From: Bordetella parapertussis
GTDB lineage: Bacteria > Pseudomonadota > Gammaproteobacteria > Burkholderiales > Burkholderiaceae_C
DNA length: 8,098 nucleotides
NCBI GenBank assembly: GCA_945900685.1
Contig: CAMDJS010000091.1
Location: 1 to 8,098, forward strand
Reading direction: 5' to 3'
The translations under genes and the position numbers were made by a program. Positions 1-6,005 of the stretch are shown here, in pieces. The notes under the pieces were generated by a model. That model searched no databases. It had not been told where the DNA came from and was given only the letters and a program-made list of their open reading frames with translations. Each line of letters starts with the position of its first letter. The first letter of the stretch is position 1.

Positions 1-723
1 TTGTCAGCCATCTTTGGTGTGACCTTGTTTTTGGCGATCGGCGGCATGGCCATCGTGCGCTGGTGGACGCCGGTGGAAATGCCTGTTCAGAAAAACGCCA
101 AGTCAGGCCATAGCCTCTGGGGCTTGCTGGTGCACCCTGATTTGATTCGTTTGAATTTCGGCGTGTTCGCTTTGTATGCGGTGCAACTCGCTTCTTGGGT
201 TGCCATTCCCGCGCTGCTGGTGCAGGCCGGTGTGGTCAGCACCGACCACGGTTATGTGTATTTGCCTGCGGTGTTGCTGTCCTTTGTGGTCATGGGCATG
301 ACCTTGTTCCCGATGGAACGCAAAGGCCAATTGCGGCCGCTGTTTTTGGCTTGTATTGCCTTGGTGCTTGGCGTACAAGCCGCTTGGGGCTGGATGGCTT
401 GGACTGGTGAGCCGCAGTTGTGGTTGCTGGCCGTGCTGCTGTTTGCGTTTTTCTGCGGTTTTAACGTGCTGGAAGCCAGCCAACCCAGCCTGGCGTCGCG
501 GCTGGCGCCCCCAGGCTCACGCGGTGCGGCGCTGGGCGTGTACAACACCTTGCAGTCACTGGGCATTTTTGCAGGCGGCGCTTTTGGCGGCTTACTGGTC
601 AAACGCGGCGGGGCACACACCGTGTTTATTGCCAGCAGCCTGTTGATGCTGGTCTGGCTGGCCGTGGCATGGCACACCCGTTATGTGCGCAGCGCACCAG
701 ATTCACAGGCTGCAGGACACTGA
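1..723 (+). CDS. MFS transporter, YajR-like, C-terminal part (5' end outside window)
   Basis: This is the C-terminal half of an inner-membrane major facilitator superfamily secondary transporter; the substrate is unknown. The frame is open from base 1, so the initial TTG is most likely an internal leucine codon. The visible 240 residues contain about seven hydrophobic segments (near residues 3-20, 53-75, 84-104, 110-132, 138-160, 176-200 and 207-226), as expected for TM6 to TM12. A charged cytoplasmic loop follows the first segment. The GVYNTLQSLGIFAGGAFGG stretch (about 179-197) matches the conserved TM11 region of YajR-type efflux permeases. The protein ends about 14 residues after the last helix, so the extra C-terminal domain of E. 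coli YajR is absent. ssb follows after 72 bases on the same strand, an order I recall as common in Burkholderiales. Family assignment is strong; the drug-efflux role is inference. Confidence 0.85.
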   Translation: MSAIFGVTLFLAIGGMAIVRWWTPVEMPVQKNAKSGHSLWGLLVHPDLIRLNFGVFALYAVQLASWVAIPALLVQAGVVSTDHGYVYLPAVLLSFVVMGMTLFPMERKGQLRPLFLACIALVLGVQAAWGWMAWTGEPQLWLLAVLLFAFFCGFNVLEASQPSLASRLAPPGSRGAALGVYNTLQSLGIFAGGAFGGLLVKRGGAHTVFIASSLLMLVWLAVAWHTRYVRSAPDSQAAGH

Positions 724-795
724 ACCCGCCAAGGCCGAAGCCGCATAATCCGTCACAAGACACCACTTAATCACTGTTACACCAAGAGGAACAAC

Positions 796-1266
796 ATGGC
801 ATCCGTCAACAAAGTCATACTGCTCGGCAACTGCGGTCGCGACCCTGAAGTGCGTTATTTGCCCAGCGGTCAAGCCGTGGCTAATGTGTCCATCGCCACC
901 AGCAGCAAGCGCAAAGACAAAACCAGCGGTGAAACCATTGAAGACACCCAATGGCACCGCGTCACTTTCTATGACCGCCTGGCCGAAATTGCCGGTGAGT
1001 ATGTGAAGAAAGGCCGTCCGATTTATGTCGAAGGCCGCTTGAAATACGGTGTCTACACCGACAAAACCACCGGCGTGGAAAAAAACACCGTCGACATCAT
1101 CGCCACTGAACTGCAATTGCTCGGCGGGCGTGAAGGCATGGGCGCACCCGCAGTTGAAGACGGCGGGGCACGCAGCGCACCACGCGCCGCAGCACCTGCG
1201 GCGGCCAAAGCTCCGGCAGCAGCTAAGTCCGGGTTTGATGACATGGATGACGATATTCCGTTTTAA
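796..1266 (+). CDS. ssb: Single-stranded DNA-binding protein SSB
   Basis: SSB is the cytoplasmic tetrameric protein that coats single-stranded DNA during replication, recombination and repair, and recruits partner enzymes through its C-terminal tip. The 156-residue product has the OB-fold over residues 1-110: NKVILLGNCGRDPEVRYLPSG, then TQWHRVTFYD with Trp53 aligned to the DNA-stacking Trp54 of E. coli, then GRPIYVEGRLKYG. A low-complexity Ala/Pro linker (about 118-145) follows. The end is the acidic tip DDMDDDIPF, the canonical partner-binding peptide. Length is normal for betaproteobacteria. The ATG is preceded by a good ribosome-binding site (GAGGA at 786-790). Upstream is an MFS transporter gene; no convincing independent promoter was seen in the 72-base gap. 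Position 13 is Cys where E. coli has Leu. Confidence 0.97.
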   Translation: MASVNKVILLGNCGRDPEVRYLPSGQAVANVSIATSSKRKDKTSGETIEDTQWHRVTFYDRLAEIAGEYVKKGRPIYVEGRLKYGVYTDKTTGVEKNTVDIIATELQLLGGREGMGAPAVEDGGARSAPRAAAPAAAKAPAAAKSGFDDMDDDIPF

Positions 1267-1560
1267 GCTTCACCGACGGTTTGAGGTTGTCAGGCCATCG
1301 CCAGCAATCTCCATTTAAAGCCTCACCGTCTAGGTATGCGCTCATGGGTTGGCGCGTAAACCTTGTGTTTTTGCTTGCCAACTGAGGTTTCGCCCGCCTC
1401 AACACGGCGTTTTGCCACGAATATTGACCATATGACCCAAAAGCCCTATGGGTTTCTACCTATTAAATTGAGGGAATAATTCTCTTTTATGGGTTTGCTT
1501 GAACATAAGCCTCTAGCAGTGTCTTTGGCGATTGAAGTTAATTTTTCACACAACATACAG
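1267..1560. other. Intergenic region between ssb and the response regulator
   Basis: No convincing gene is present. The ssb-proximal part holds the inverted repeat at 1275-1330. The distal part is AT-richer and carries ATGGGTT three times (1344-1350, 1448-1454, 1489-1495); the last two are extended to TATGGGTTT. It also has an inverted copy, ACCCA at 1435-1439, facing TGGGT at 1449-1453. A TTGACC at 1424-1429 resembles a -35 box, but at 17 bp spacing the -10 position reads TATGGG, which is weak. An alternative in-frame ATG for the regulator lies at 1489. Confidence 0.5.
1275..1330 (+). repeat. Imperfect inverted repeat just downstream of ssb
   Basis: Nine bases after the ssb stop codon, GACGG (1275-1279) plus TGAGG (1282-1286) can pair with CCTCA (1321-1325) plus CCGTC (1326-1330). 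This gives two 5-bp helices separated by a two-base bulge and closed by a 34-base loop. No T-tract follows, so it does not look like a standard intrinsic terminator. It may be a 3' UTR structure on the ssb transcript, or chance. Pairing is seen directly; function is unknown. Confidence 0.35.
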
Positions 1561-2205
1561 ATGATTCGTGTTTTATTGGTCGATGACCACCCAGTAGTAA
1601 GAGCGGGTTACAAACGCCTGCTTGAAGCCGATGCTTCCATAGAAGTGGCGGCAGAAGCGAGTGATGCAGACTCCGGCTATCTTGCCTTCGTGGTCTACCA
1701 ACCAGACGTCACTGTGCTGGACTTGTCTATGCCGGGTGTGAGTGGCTTGAGCTTGCTGCAAAAAATAATGCTTCGCGATGACCAGGCCAAGGTTTTGATT
1801 TGTTCGATGTATGACGCACCCTTGGTCAAGCGAAAAGCCATTGAGGCGGGCGCAAAATCATTCGTATCAAAGAATGTGGCGCCAGAAAAGTTGCTACTGG
1901 CCATACACGCTGTCAACTTGGGCGAGGCTCCCGCCGACCCACATACCGACATGAAAAGCGAGGACCCCGAGTTGCAAAATGAACTTGAACGCATTGCCTC
2001 CCTCACCTTACGCGAACTGGAATTGTTTCGTTTGCTGGCCTTGGGCAAAACCGTGAGCTATTGCGCCGAAGTCATGAACTTGAATGAAAAAACCGTTTAC
2101 AACAGGCAAACAAAAATCAGAGAAAAACTCCAAGTAGACACCTTGGCGGGTTTGGTGCATTTGGCTCAAAGACATCAAATCATCGATTCGAACGTGCGGA
2201 TCTGA
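1561..2205 (+). CDS. NarL/FixJ-family response regulator (REC + LuxR-type HTH)
   Basis: This is a two-component transcription regulator. An N-terminal receiver domain (about 1-118) accepts phosphate from a sensor kinase and a C-terminal LuxR-type helix-turn-helix (about 147-208) binds DNA. Acidic-pocket Asp8/Asp9 lie in VLLVDDHPVVRAGY. Asp54 in VLDLSMPGVSG is the predicted phosphoacceptor, Ser82 is the switch position and Lys104 (SFVSKN) the conserved lysine. The HTH keeps LTLRELELFRLLALGK and NEKTVYNRQTKIREKL. No sensor kinase gene is adjacent, so it is an orphan here and its stimulus and targets are unknown. The ATG at 1561 is chosen because the receiver begins directly there. An in-frame ATG at 1489, with AGGGAA 12-18 bases upstream, would add 24 residues foreign to the fold. 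Neither start has an ideal ribosome-binding site. Confidence 0.88.
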   Translation: MIRVLLVDDHPVVRAGYKRLLEADASIEVAAEASDADSGYLAFVVYQPDVTVLDLSMPGVSGLSLLQKIMLRDDQAKVLICSMYDAPLVKRKAIEAGAKSFVSKNVAPEKLLLAIHAVNLGEAPADPHTDMKSEDPELQNELERIASLTLRELELFRLLALGKTVSYCAEVMNLNEKTVYNRQTKIREKLQVDTLAGLVHLAQRHQIIDSNVRI

Positions 2206-2217
2206 ACCGATTTTTTT
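2182..2217 (+). terminator. Possible intrinsic terminator overlapping the response regulator stop
   Basis: ATCGATTC (2182-2189) can pair with GAACCGAT (2204-2211) at seven of eight positions across a 14-base loop. Seven T residues follow at 2211-2217. The hairpin spans the TGA stop codon. The stem is short and has one mismatch, so this is tentative. Confidence 0.3.
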
Positions 2218-2255
2218 CTCAAACACTGGTTCGGCTAAGCATTTAATGGGAATAT

Positions 2256-2283
2256 TTCACAACTTATGTGGCCTAAGTATTTT
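2256..2283 (+). promoter_or_regulatory. Weak sigma-70-like promoter candidate for the PQQ dehydrogenase gene
   Basis: TTCACA (2256-2261, five of six matches to TTGACA) is separated by 16 bp from TATTTT (2278-2283, four of six matches to TATAAT). It would give a leader of about 155 bases before the ATG at 2446. It is one weak match in an AT-rich stretch and may be chance. Confidence 0.25.
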
Positions 2284-2359
2284 CACTGTACGAAGCTGCA
2301 TGGCCTTCTTTACGATGCTGACAAGTTGGACGGGTGTGTTTGCAGATTCCTTCGTGTTT

Positions 2360-2373
2360 CTTGCACCTGCAAG
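2360..2373. repeat. Perfect dyad CTTGCA-CC-TGCAAG in the PQQ dehydrogenase leader
   Basis: CTTGCA at 2360-2365 and TGCAAG at 2368-2373 form a perfect 6-bp inverted repeat around a two-base centre. It lies upstream of the start codon and next to a second dyad at 2379-2392. The form suits a dimeric repressor or activator site; the binding factor is unknown. Confidence 0.4.
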
Positions 2374-2378
2374 CGTTC

Positions 2379-2392
2379 AACTCAATTGAGTT
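2379..2392. repeat. Perfect 14-bp palindrome AACTCAATTGAGTT in the PQQ dehydrogenase leader
   Basis: AACTCAA at 2379-2385 is followed directly by its reverse complement TTGAGTT at 2386-2392, with no mismatch. Its centre is 19 bp from that of the dyad at 2360-2373, and its right end is 53 bases before the ATG at 2446. With no loop, it is more likely a DNA-binding site than an RNA hairpin. Function is inference. Confidence 0.4.
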
Positions 2393-2445
2393 CTTCAACA
2401 GTTGCCAGCAAACAACCGCTGGTTTCACATCCTTATGGAGTAGAA

Positions 2446-3738
2446 ATGCCACACACACAGAGCAAAAGTTTTGCTAAGCAAGCTCGTATTCACTTGTTGC
2501 CTTCCCTCGTTTTAGCCGCCACCGGCTTAATGGGTGCACAGTCCGCTTTGGCCGTCAATGTCAAAGTTGAACAATTTGTCGAAGCCAAAGACCCTTGGGG
2601 CATGGCATCTATGAAAGACGGCACCTTTTTCTTCACTGAAAAATGCGGCGGACTTTCAGTGCGTACCTCATCAGGAAGCATCAACAAATTGTTGGGCATC
2701 GGCGGTTCAACCGGCTATGCATCTGTTAAAAATGATTTGTTTTGCGACGGACAAGCTGGCGTTTTAGGCGTAGCAGTTGACCCTGAGTTTGACAAAAACC
2801 GTTTTGTCTACCTGCGTTCTACTTCCAAAGGTGACAACCGCGCTTTTGGCGGCTATGCCAACATTTTGATGCGCATGAAGGTCAGCGCCGACATGAAAAA
2901 CGTGTCTGACGTTACCGAAATCATCAACGACATGGGTTACAAGCCCAAGAAATCCAACCACCCCTTCGGTGGCCCCGGTGCACACAACGGTGGCGCTTTG
3001 GGATTCGGTCCTGATGGCTTCTTGTACGTGACCATTGGCGACAACCACAACGGCCCTGGCCCACAAGACGGCACCAAGCTGATCGGCAAAGTGTTGCGCG
3101 TTGACCGTGACGGCAAAGGTGCCGCAGGCAACAAGCCACCAGCCGGTTTTGACCAGCGTATCTTCACCTATGGTCACCGCAATCCTCAAGGCATCACTTT
3201 CCGCGGTAACGATGTTTACATTTCGGAAAATGGCCCTTGGCATTCAGACGAAGTTACCAAGCTCGTCAATGGCGGCAATGGCGGCTGGGATCCTCGTGGT
3301 GAAGTCAACGGACGCCCAGCTTGTCCAGATGGCTACTGCGGTTACTCTCCTAACCAAATGGGTGCCACACCACCAAAAGAACGCGCTGCGTTCATGTCTA
3401 TGACCGACCTGAAAGCTTATCCCAATGCCCTGAAGCCAGCGTTCAACAACGGTGGCCTGTCACAAGGTATGTGCGGTAGTGCATGGCTGGTTGGCAAACA
3501 GTGGAAAGAATGGGAAGGTCGCTTGGCCGTCGGTTATGCAGGTATTGGTATCCACGGCACCCCCGTTGGCAACCGTATCGACATTCTTGACGTTGCCAAA
3601 GACGGTTCGTCTGCCACGAAGATCGAATTGTCATACCCTGACTACGCAGGTCGCGTGCGTCACTTGCACTCAACTGAGGGTGTTTTGTATGTGGGTGATG
3701 AGGCTCGTGGCGCTATCTTCCGCGTAACTCCTCAGTAA
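2446..3738 (+). CDS. Exported PQQ-dependent sugar dehydrogenase (GSDH family)
   Basis: The product is a predicted periplasmic six-bladed beta-propeller oxidoreductase of the glucose/sorbosone dehydrogenase family (PF07995-type), which uses pyrroloquinoline quinone to oxidise sugars or related aldoses. The 430-residue precursor starts at an ATG with GGAG seven bases upstream. A basic N-terminus, a hydrophobic core (about 17-30) and an AQSALA cleavage site near residue 36 make a Sec signal peptide. Hallmarks are GVAVDPEFDKNRFVYL (108-123), GAHNGGALGFGPDGFLYVTI (178-197) with His180 at the catalytic-base position of soluble glucose dehydrogenase, and TYGHRNPQG (241-249) with the cofactor-contacting Arg/Asn. 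NGGNGGWDP (275-283) and the terminal GVLYVGDEARGAIFRV blade also fit. Five cysteines remain in the mature protein. The frame stays open upstream to an ATG at 2266, but that start would bury the signal peptide. A cytochrome c gene follows. The exact sugar cannot be read from sequence. Confidence 0.9.
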   Translation: MPHTQSKSFAKQARIHLLPSLVLAATGLMGAQSALAVNVKVEQFVEAKDPWGMASMKDGTFFFTEKCGGLSVRTSSGSINKLLGIGGSTGYASVKNDLFCDGQAGVLGVAVDPEFDKNRFVYLRSTSKGDNRAFGGYANILMRMKVSADMKNVSDVTEIINDMGYKPKKSNHPFGGPGAHNGGALGFGPDGFLYVTIGDNHNGPGPQDGTKLIGKVLRVDRDGKGAAGNKPPAGFDQRIFTYGHRNPQGITFRGNDVYISENGPWHSDEVTKLVNGGNGGWDPRGEVNGRPACPDGYCGYSPNQMGATPPKERAAFMSMTDLKAYPNALKPAFNNGGLSQGMCGSAWLVGKQWKEWEGRLAVGYAGIGIHGTPVGNRIDILDVAKDGSSATKIELSYPDYAGRVRHLHSTEGVLYVGDEARGAIFRVTPQ

Positions 3739-3761
3739 TGTCTCTGGCTTAACGCCTCTTG

Positions 3762-3791
3762 AACGCGCTGCATTCGTGCAGCGCGTTTTTT
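3762..3791 (+). terminator. Strong intrinsic terminator with TTCG tetraloop
   Basis: AACGCGCTGCA (3762-3772) pairs perfectly with TGCAGCGCGTT (3777-3787) around a TTCG loop (3773-3776), an exceptionally stable tetraloop. A run of T residues extends to 3791. It lies 24 bases after the PQQ dehydrogenase stop and should largely end that transcript before the cytochrome c gene. Confidence 0.93.
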
Positions 3792-3825
3792 CATTTAACA
3801 ACGGTTTCTCGTGCGTCCTTGTTGT

Positions 3826-3854
3826 TTGACTTGTCAGCACATGGTTTTTTTAAA
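3826..3854 (+). promoter_or_regulatory. Candidate sigma-70 promoter immediately before the cytochrome c gene
   Basis: TTGACT (3826-3831, five of six matches to TTGACA) and TTTAAA (3849-3854, four of six to TATAAT) are separated by exactly 17 bp. Initiation about seven bases after the -10 box would fall near 3861, only a couple of bases before the ATG at 3863, giving a leaderless or nearly leaderless mRNA. That agrees with the absence of a visible Shine-Dalgarno sequence before that ATG. Confidence 0.4.
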
Positions 3855-3862
3855 TTGTGATC

Positions 3863-4231
3863 ATGAACAACTTATCCACTTCAACTCATTCTTCTTTTCT
3901 TCTGCGTTCTTTCGGCTTTGTGGCATTTGCCGGCTTGTTGTTTTCTGCCAAACCTGTTTATGCGGAAAATGAGCAGCTGACAAAACTCATGCTTACCAAC
4001 AACTGCCTCGCCTGCCATCAGATTGATAAACGCAAATACGGCCCGCAGTTTTATGAGGTGGCTGAAAAATACCAAGGCGACAGCTCGGCATTAGCCAAAC
4101 TGGCTGCCAAAATCAAAGCCGGTGGCACCGGTGTTTGGGGCGAAGATTACATGCCGCCTCAACCCCAAGTCTCTGACGCAAATGCCTTAGCCATGGCAGA
4201 GTTGATATTGGCACTCACACCCAAGAAGTGA
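3863..4231 (+). CDS. Exported class I c-type cytochrome (c551/c552-like)
   Basis: This is a small monohaem electron carrier predicted to be periplasmic. The 122-residue precursor has a Sec signal peptide: a hydrophobic core at about residues 17-28 and probable cleavage after PVYA at residue 34. The haem attachment motif CLACH (Cys48, Cys51, His52) sits close to the mature N-terminus. Met97 in DYMPPQPQ is the expected distal axial ligand, and the C-terminal helix (about 103-118) is typical of the c551/c552 fold. The mature size of about 88 residues is normal for the family. The ATG at 3863 lacks a clear ribosome-binding site; a GTG two codons upstream is no better. It follows the PQQ-dependent dehydrogenase on the same strand, so it may accept electrons from that enzyme and pass them to a terminal oxidase. 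That partnership is inferred from position only. Confidence 0.93.
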   Translation: MNNLSTSTHSSFLLRSFGFVAFAGLLFSAKPVYAENEQLTKLMLTNNCLACHQIDKRKYGPQFYEVAEKYQGDSSALAKLAAKIKAGGTGVWGEDYMPPQPQVSDANALAMAELILALTPKK

Positions 4232-4256
4232 GGGGATAGCGGGTGTTTTTCTGAAT

Positions 4257-4285
4257 GACCGCCGCTTGCAAGGGCGGTCTTTTTT
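4257..4285 (+). terminator. Intrinsic terminator of the cytochrome c gene
   Basis: GACCGCC (4257-4263) pairs perfectly with GGCGGTC (4273-4279) across a nine-base loop, and six T residues follow (4280-4285). The tail reaches into the stop codon of the convergent minus-strand gene (4284-4286). Read from the minus strand the stem has no T-rich tail, so it is mainly a plus-strand terminator. Confidence 0.9.
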
Positions 4286-4697
4286 AATCGTCCCTACCGC
4301 TGGGGCAGAGCAAGTCAACCATTTGTTGACCCAACGGTGTGACAGGCAGCGACTGCCATGCGTTGGCATTGGAAGCGGGAAGTGTGACAAGCACTTTGTC
4401 GCCTGCCCCCCAGGGTTGACTGAACCCGGCCACTTGCAACACCCGAAGTTTGGCGTTCATGCAATCGTACTCATGCAGCGATATGGTGGATTCAAACGAC
4501 TGCTGCTTTAACGAAGAACCTTGGCTAAGCACCTGTATTTGGCGATAAATAGACATAGGACCGGCCTGTTTGACCGACTGCATATCTACATAATGTTCAA
4601 GCTCTTTGGTGTGTCCATCCGTGATGCGCTGCCACTCGGCAAACACTGGTGTGCTGGTGAGGCAAAAACAAATCACAGTAGAAATAAATGAACGCAT
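4284..4697 (-). CDS. Exported protein with surface-adhesin E (Adhesin_E) domain
   Basis: A small secreted or periplasmic protein of 137 residues with a clear Sec signal peptide (hydrophobic about 4-16, cleavage after TPVFA near residue 20). The mature part follows the pattern of the Adhesin_E domain (PF16747-type). It has an initial EWQRI strand, a YVDMQSVKQAG segment (the usual 'Y.D..S....G'), a YRQIQVLSQ strand, the conserved LHEYDCMNAKLRVLQ and a closing WQSLPVTPLGQQMVDLLC. The two mature cysteines may form a disulphide. The family is named after Haemophilus protein E, but most environmental members are uncharacterised, so adhesion should not be assumed. ATG 4697 gives the compact signal peptide; a TTG three codons upstream (4706) is an alternative. 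Neither has an obvious ribosome-binding site. The gene is convergent with cytochrome c and lies 132 bases downstream of dmlA on the same strand. Confidence 0.7.
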   Translation of the reverse strand: MRSFISTVICFCLTSTPVFAEWQRITDGHTKELEHYVDMQSVKQAGPMSIYRQIQVLSQGSSLKQQSFESTISLHEYDCMNAKLRVLQVAGFSQPWGAGDKVLVTLPASNANAWQSLPVTPLGQQMVDLLCPSGRDD

Positions 4698-4829
4698 GTT
4701 TTTCAAATGGAGTTGAACTTCTGTTGGAAGTGCTCGCAGGCAGTCAAAAGCACAAAATTATTTTACGCCGCAGTTTGCATTACGCACAGATGAGTTCCAC
4801 GCATTGCTCCATAGTTCATACCAGCCGCT

Positions 4830-5918
4830 TTAAAGCACTGCCGCAATCGCTTTGCCCACATCCGTGGTCTTGGCCTTGCCACCGATATCCGGGGTTTTAG
4901 GCGCGCCGCTTGCCGGATCCAGCACCTTTTCAATCGCGGCCAGCATGGCGTCATGCGCGTCTTTGTGCCCAAGAAACTCCAGCATCATGGCGCCCGACCA
5001 AATTTGGCCGATGGGGTTGGCAATGCCTTGGCCCGCGATGTCTGGCGCCGAGCCGTGCACCGGTTCGAACAGAGAGGGAAACAGCCGGTCGGGGTTCAGG
5101 TTGGCGCTGGGCGCAATGCCAATCGTGCCAGTGCAAGCGGGCCCCAAGTCACTCAATATGTCGCCAAACAAATTGCTGGCCACCACCACATCGAAGAAAT
5201 CCGGGCGCTGCACAAAATGCGCGGTGAGTATGTCGATATGGAATTTATCCAGCCGAATGTCCGGATAGGCACGGGCCATCTCGGCCACGCGCTCGTCCCA
5301 GTAAGGCATGGTGATGGCAATGCCATTCGACTTGGTCGCGCTGGTCAGATGTTTTTTCGGGCGCGTCATGGCCAGCTCGAACGCAAACTTCAACACGCGG
5401 TCCACACCAATGCGGGTCATCACGCTTTCTTGCATGACGATTTCGCGCTCGGTCCCTTGGAACATGCGACCGCCTATGCTGGAGTATTCGCCTTCGGTGT
5501 TTTCACGCACGATATACATGTCGATCTCACCGGGCTGGCGCGCTGTACCGTCGCGGCGCACCACGGGCGCTATGATGCCGGGCATGAGCCGCGCCGGGCG
5601 CAAATTGATGTACTGGTCGAACTCGCGCCGAAACAGCAGCAACGAGCCCCAGAGCGAAATATGGTCGGGGATTTTGTCCGGCATGCCGACGGCGCCAAAG
5701 AAGATGGCGTCGTGGCCGCCGATCTGGTCTTTCCAATCGTCGGGCAGCATTTGGCCGTGCTTTTCAAAATAGTTCCAGCTGGAAAAATCGAAATGGTCAA
5801 ACTGCAAATCGATGCCGAACTTGCGCGCCGCGGCGTCTAGCACCAACAAGCCTTCGGGCATGACTTCGGTGCCTATGCCGTCTCCGGGGATGACAGCGAT
5901 ACGGTGTTTGCGGGCCAT
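4830..5918 (-). CDS. dmlA: D-malate / tartrate dehydrogenase (decarboxylating), DmlA type
   Basis: This is a cytoplasmic NAD-dependent beta-decarboxylating dehydrogenase of the isocitrate/3-isopropylmalate dehydrogenase family. The closest remembered match is E. coli DmlA (YeaU), which converts D-malate to pyruvate plus CO2 and also acts on tartrate. The 362-residue length equals that family. It shares IPGDGIGTEV (10-19), DAIFFGAVG (70-78), DHISLWGSLL (85-94), RREFDQYINLRP (97-108), VRENTEGEYSS (137-147), TSATKSNGI (192-200), MPYWDERV and NLFGDILSDLGPACTGTIG (249-267). Predicted catalytic and metal residues are Arg97, Arg107, Arg138, Tyr145, Lys196, Asp229, Asp253 and Asp257. GSAPDIAGQGIANP (289-302) forms the nucleotide-binding loop. 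ATG 5918 has AAGGAA just upstream and begins the fold directly. yifB lies 87 bases upstream on the same strand. No LysR-type regulator like DmlR is adjacent. Many databases would call it tartrate dehydrogenase (TtuC); the exact substrate is uncertain. Confidence 0.92.
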   Translation of the reverse strand: MARKHRIAVIPGDGIGTEVMPEGLLVLDAAARKFGIDLQFDHFDFSSWNYFEKHGQMLPDDWKDQIGGHDAIFFGAVGMPDKIPDHISLWGSLLLFRREFDQYINLRPARLMPGIIAPVVRRDGTARQPGEIDMYIVRENTEGEYSSIGGRMFQGTEREIVMQESVMTRIGVDRVLKFAFELAMTRPKKHLTSATKSNGIAITMPYWDERVAEMARAYPDIRLDKFHIDILTAHFVQRPDFFDVVVASNLFGDILSDLGPACTGTIGIAPSANLNPDRLFPSLFEPVHGSAPDIAGQGIANPIGQIWSGAMMLEFLGHKDAHDAMLAAIEKVLDPASGAPKTPDIGGKAKTTDVGKAIAAVL

Positions 5919-6005
5919 GTGTATTCCTTGATTGAATTGCTCAAATGCTGTTTTCACTCACCGCGCATCTTCCCAGAATTCAACAAAGCACTTTCAACAC
6001 CGACC

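Noticed and set aside
103..677. Minus-strand open frames opposite the MFS gene
   Set aside because: His/Gln-rich translations typical of antisense reading of a membrane protein gene; no ribosome-binding sites or domains.
744..749. CATAAT as a -10 box for an ssb-specific promoter
   Set aside because: No acceptable -35 hexamer 16-18 bp upstream; a single hexamer match is not enough.
1345..1383. GTTGGC ... GCCAAC inverted repeat as a terminator for ssb
   Set aside because: Six-base arms with a loop of over 20 bases, and the T-run falls in the loop rather than after the stem.
2203..2235. GAACC ... GGTTC inverted repeat after the response regulator as a terminator
   Set aside because: The loop is long, the T-run lies inside it and no T-tract follows the second arm. 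The hairpin at 2182-2211 explains the T-run better.
2266..2445. In-frame 60-codon N-terminal extension of the PQQ dehydrogenase from an ATG at 2266
   Set aside because: It would place a signal peptide in the middle of the protein, lacks a good ribosome-binding site, and covers the two dyads and the likely promoter. ATG 2446 has GGAG at proper spacing and directly precedes a normal signal peptide.
4205..4225. TTGGCAC near the end of the cytochrome gene as a sigma-54 promoter
   Set aside because: The GC dinucleotide needed at -12 is missing at the required spacing, and the match lies inside coding sequence.
4953..5840. Long open frame (295 codons) on the plus strand opposite dmlA
   Set aside because: It is antisense to a gene with complete family motifs, its composition reflects the complementary strand, and it shows no recognisable domain.
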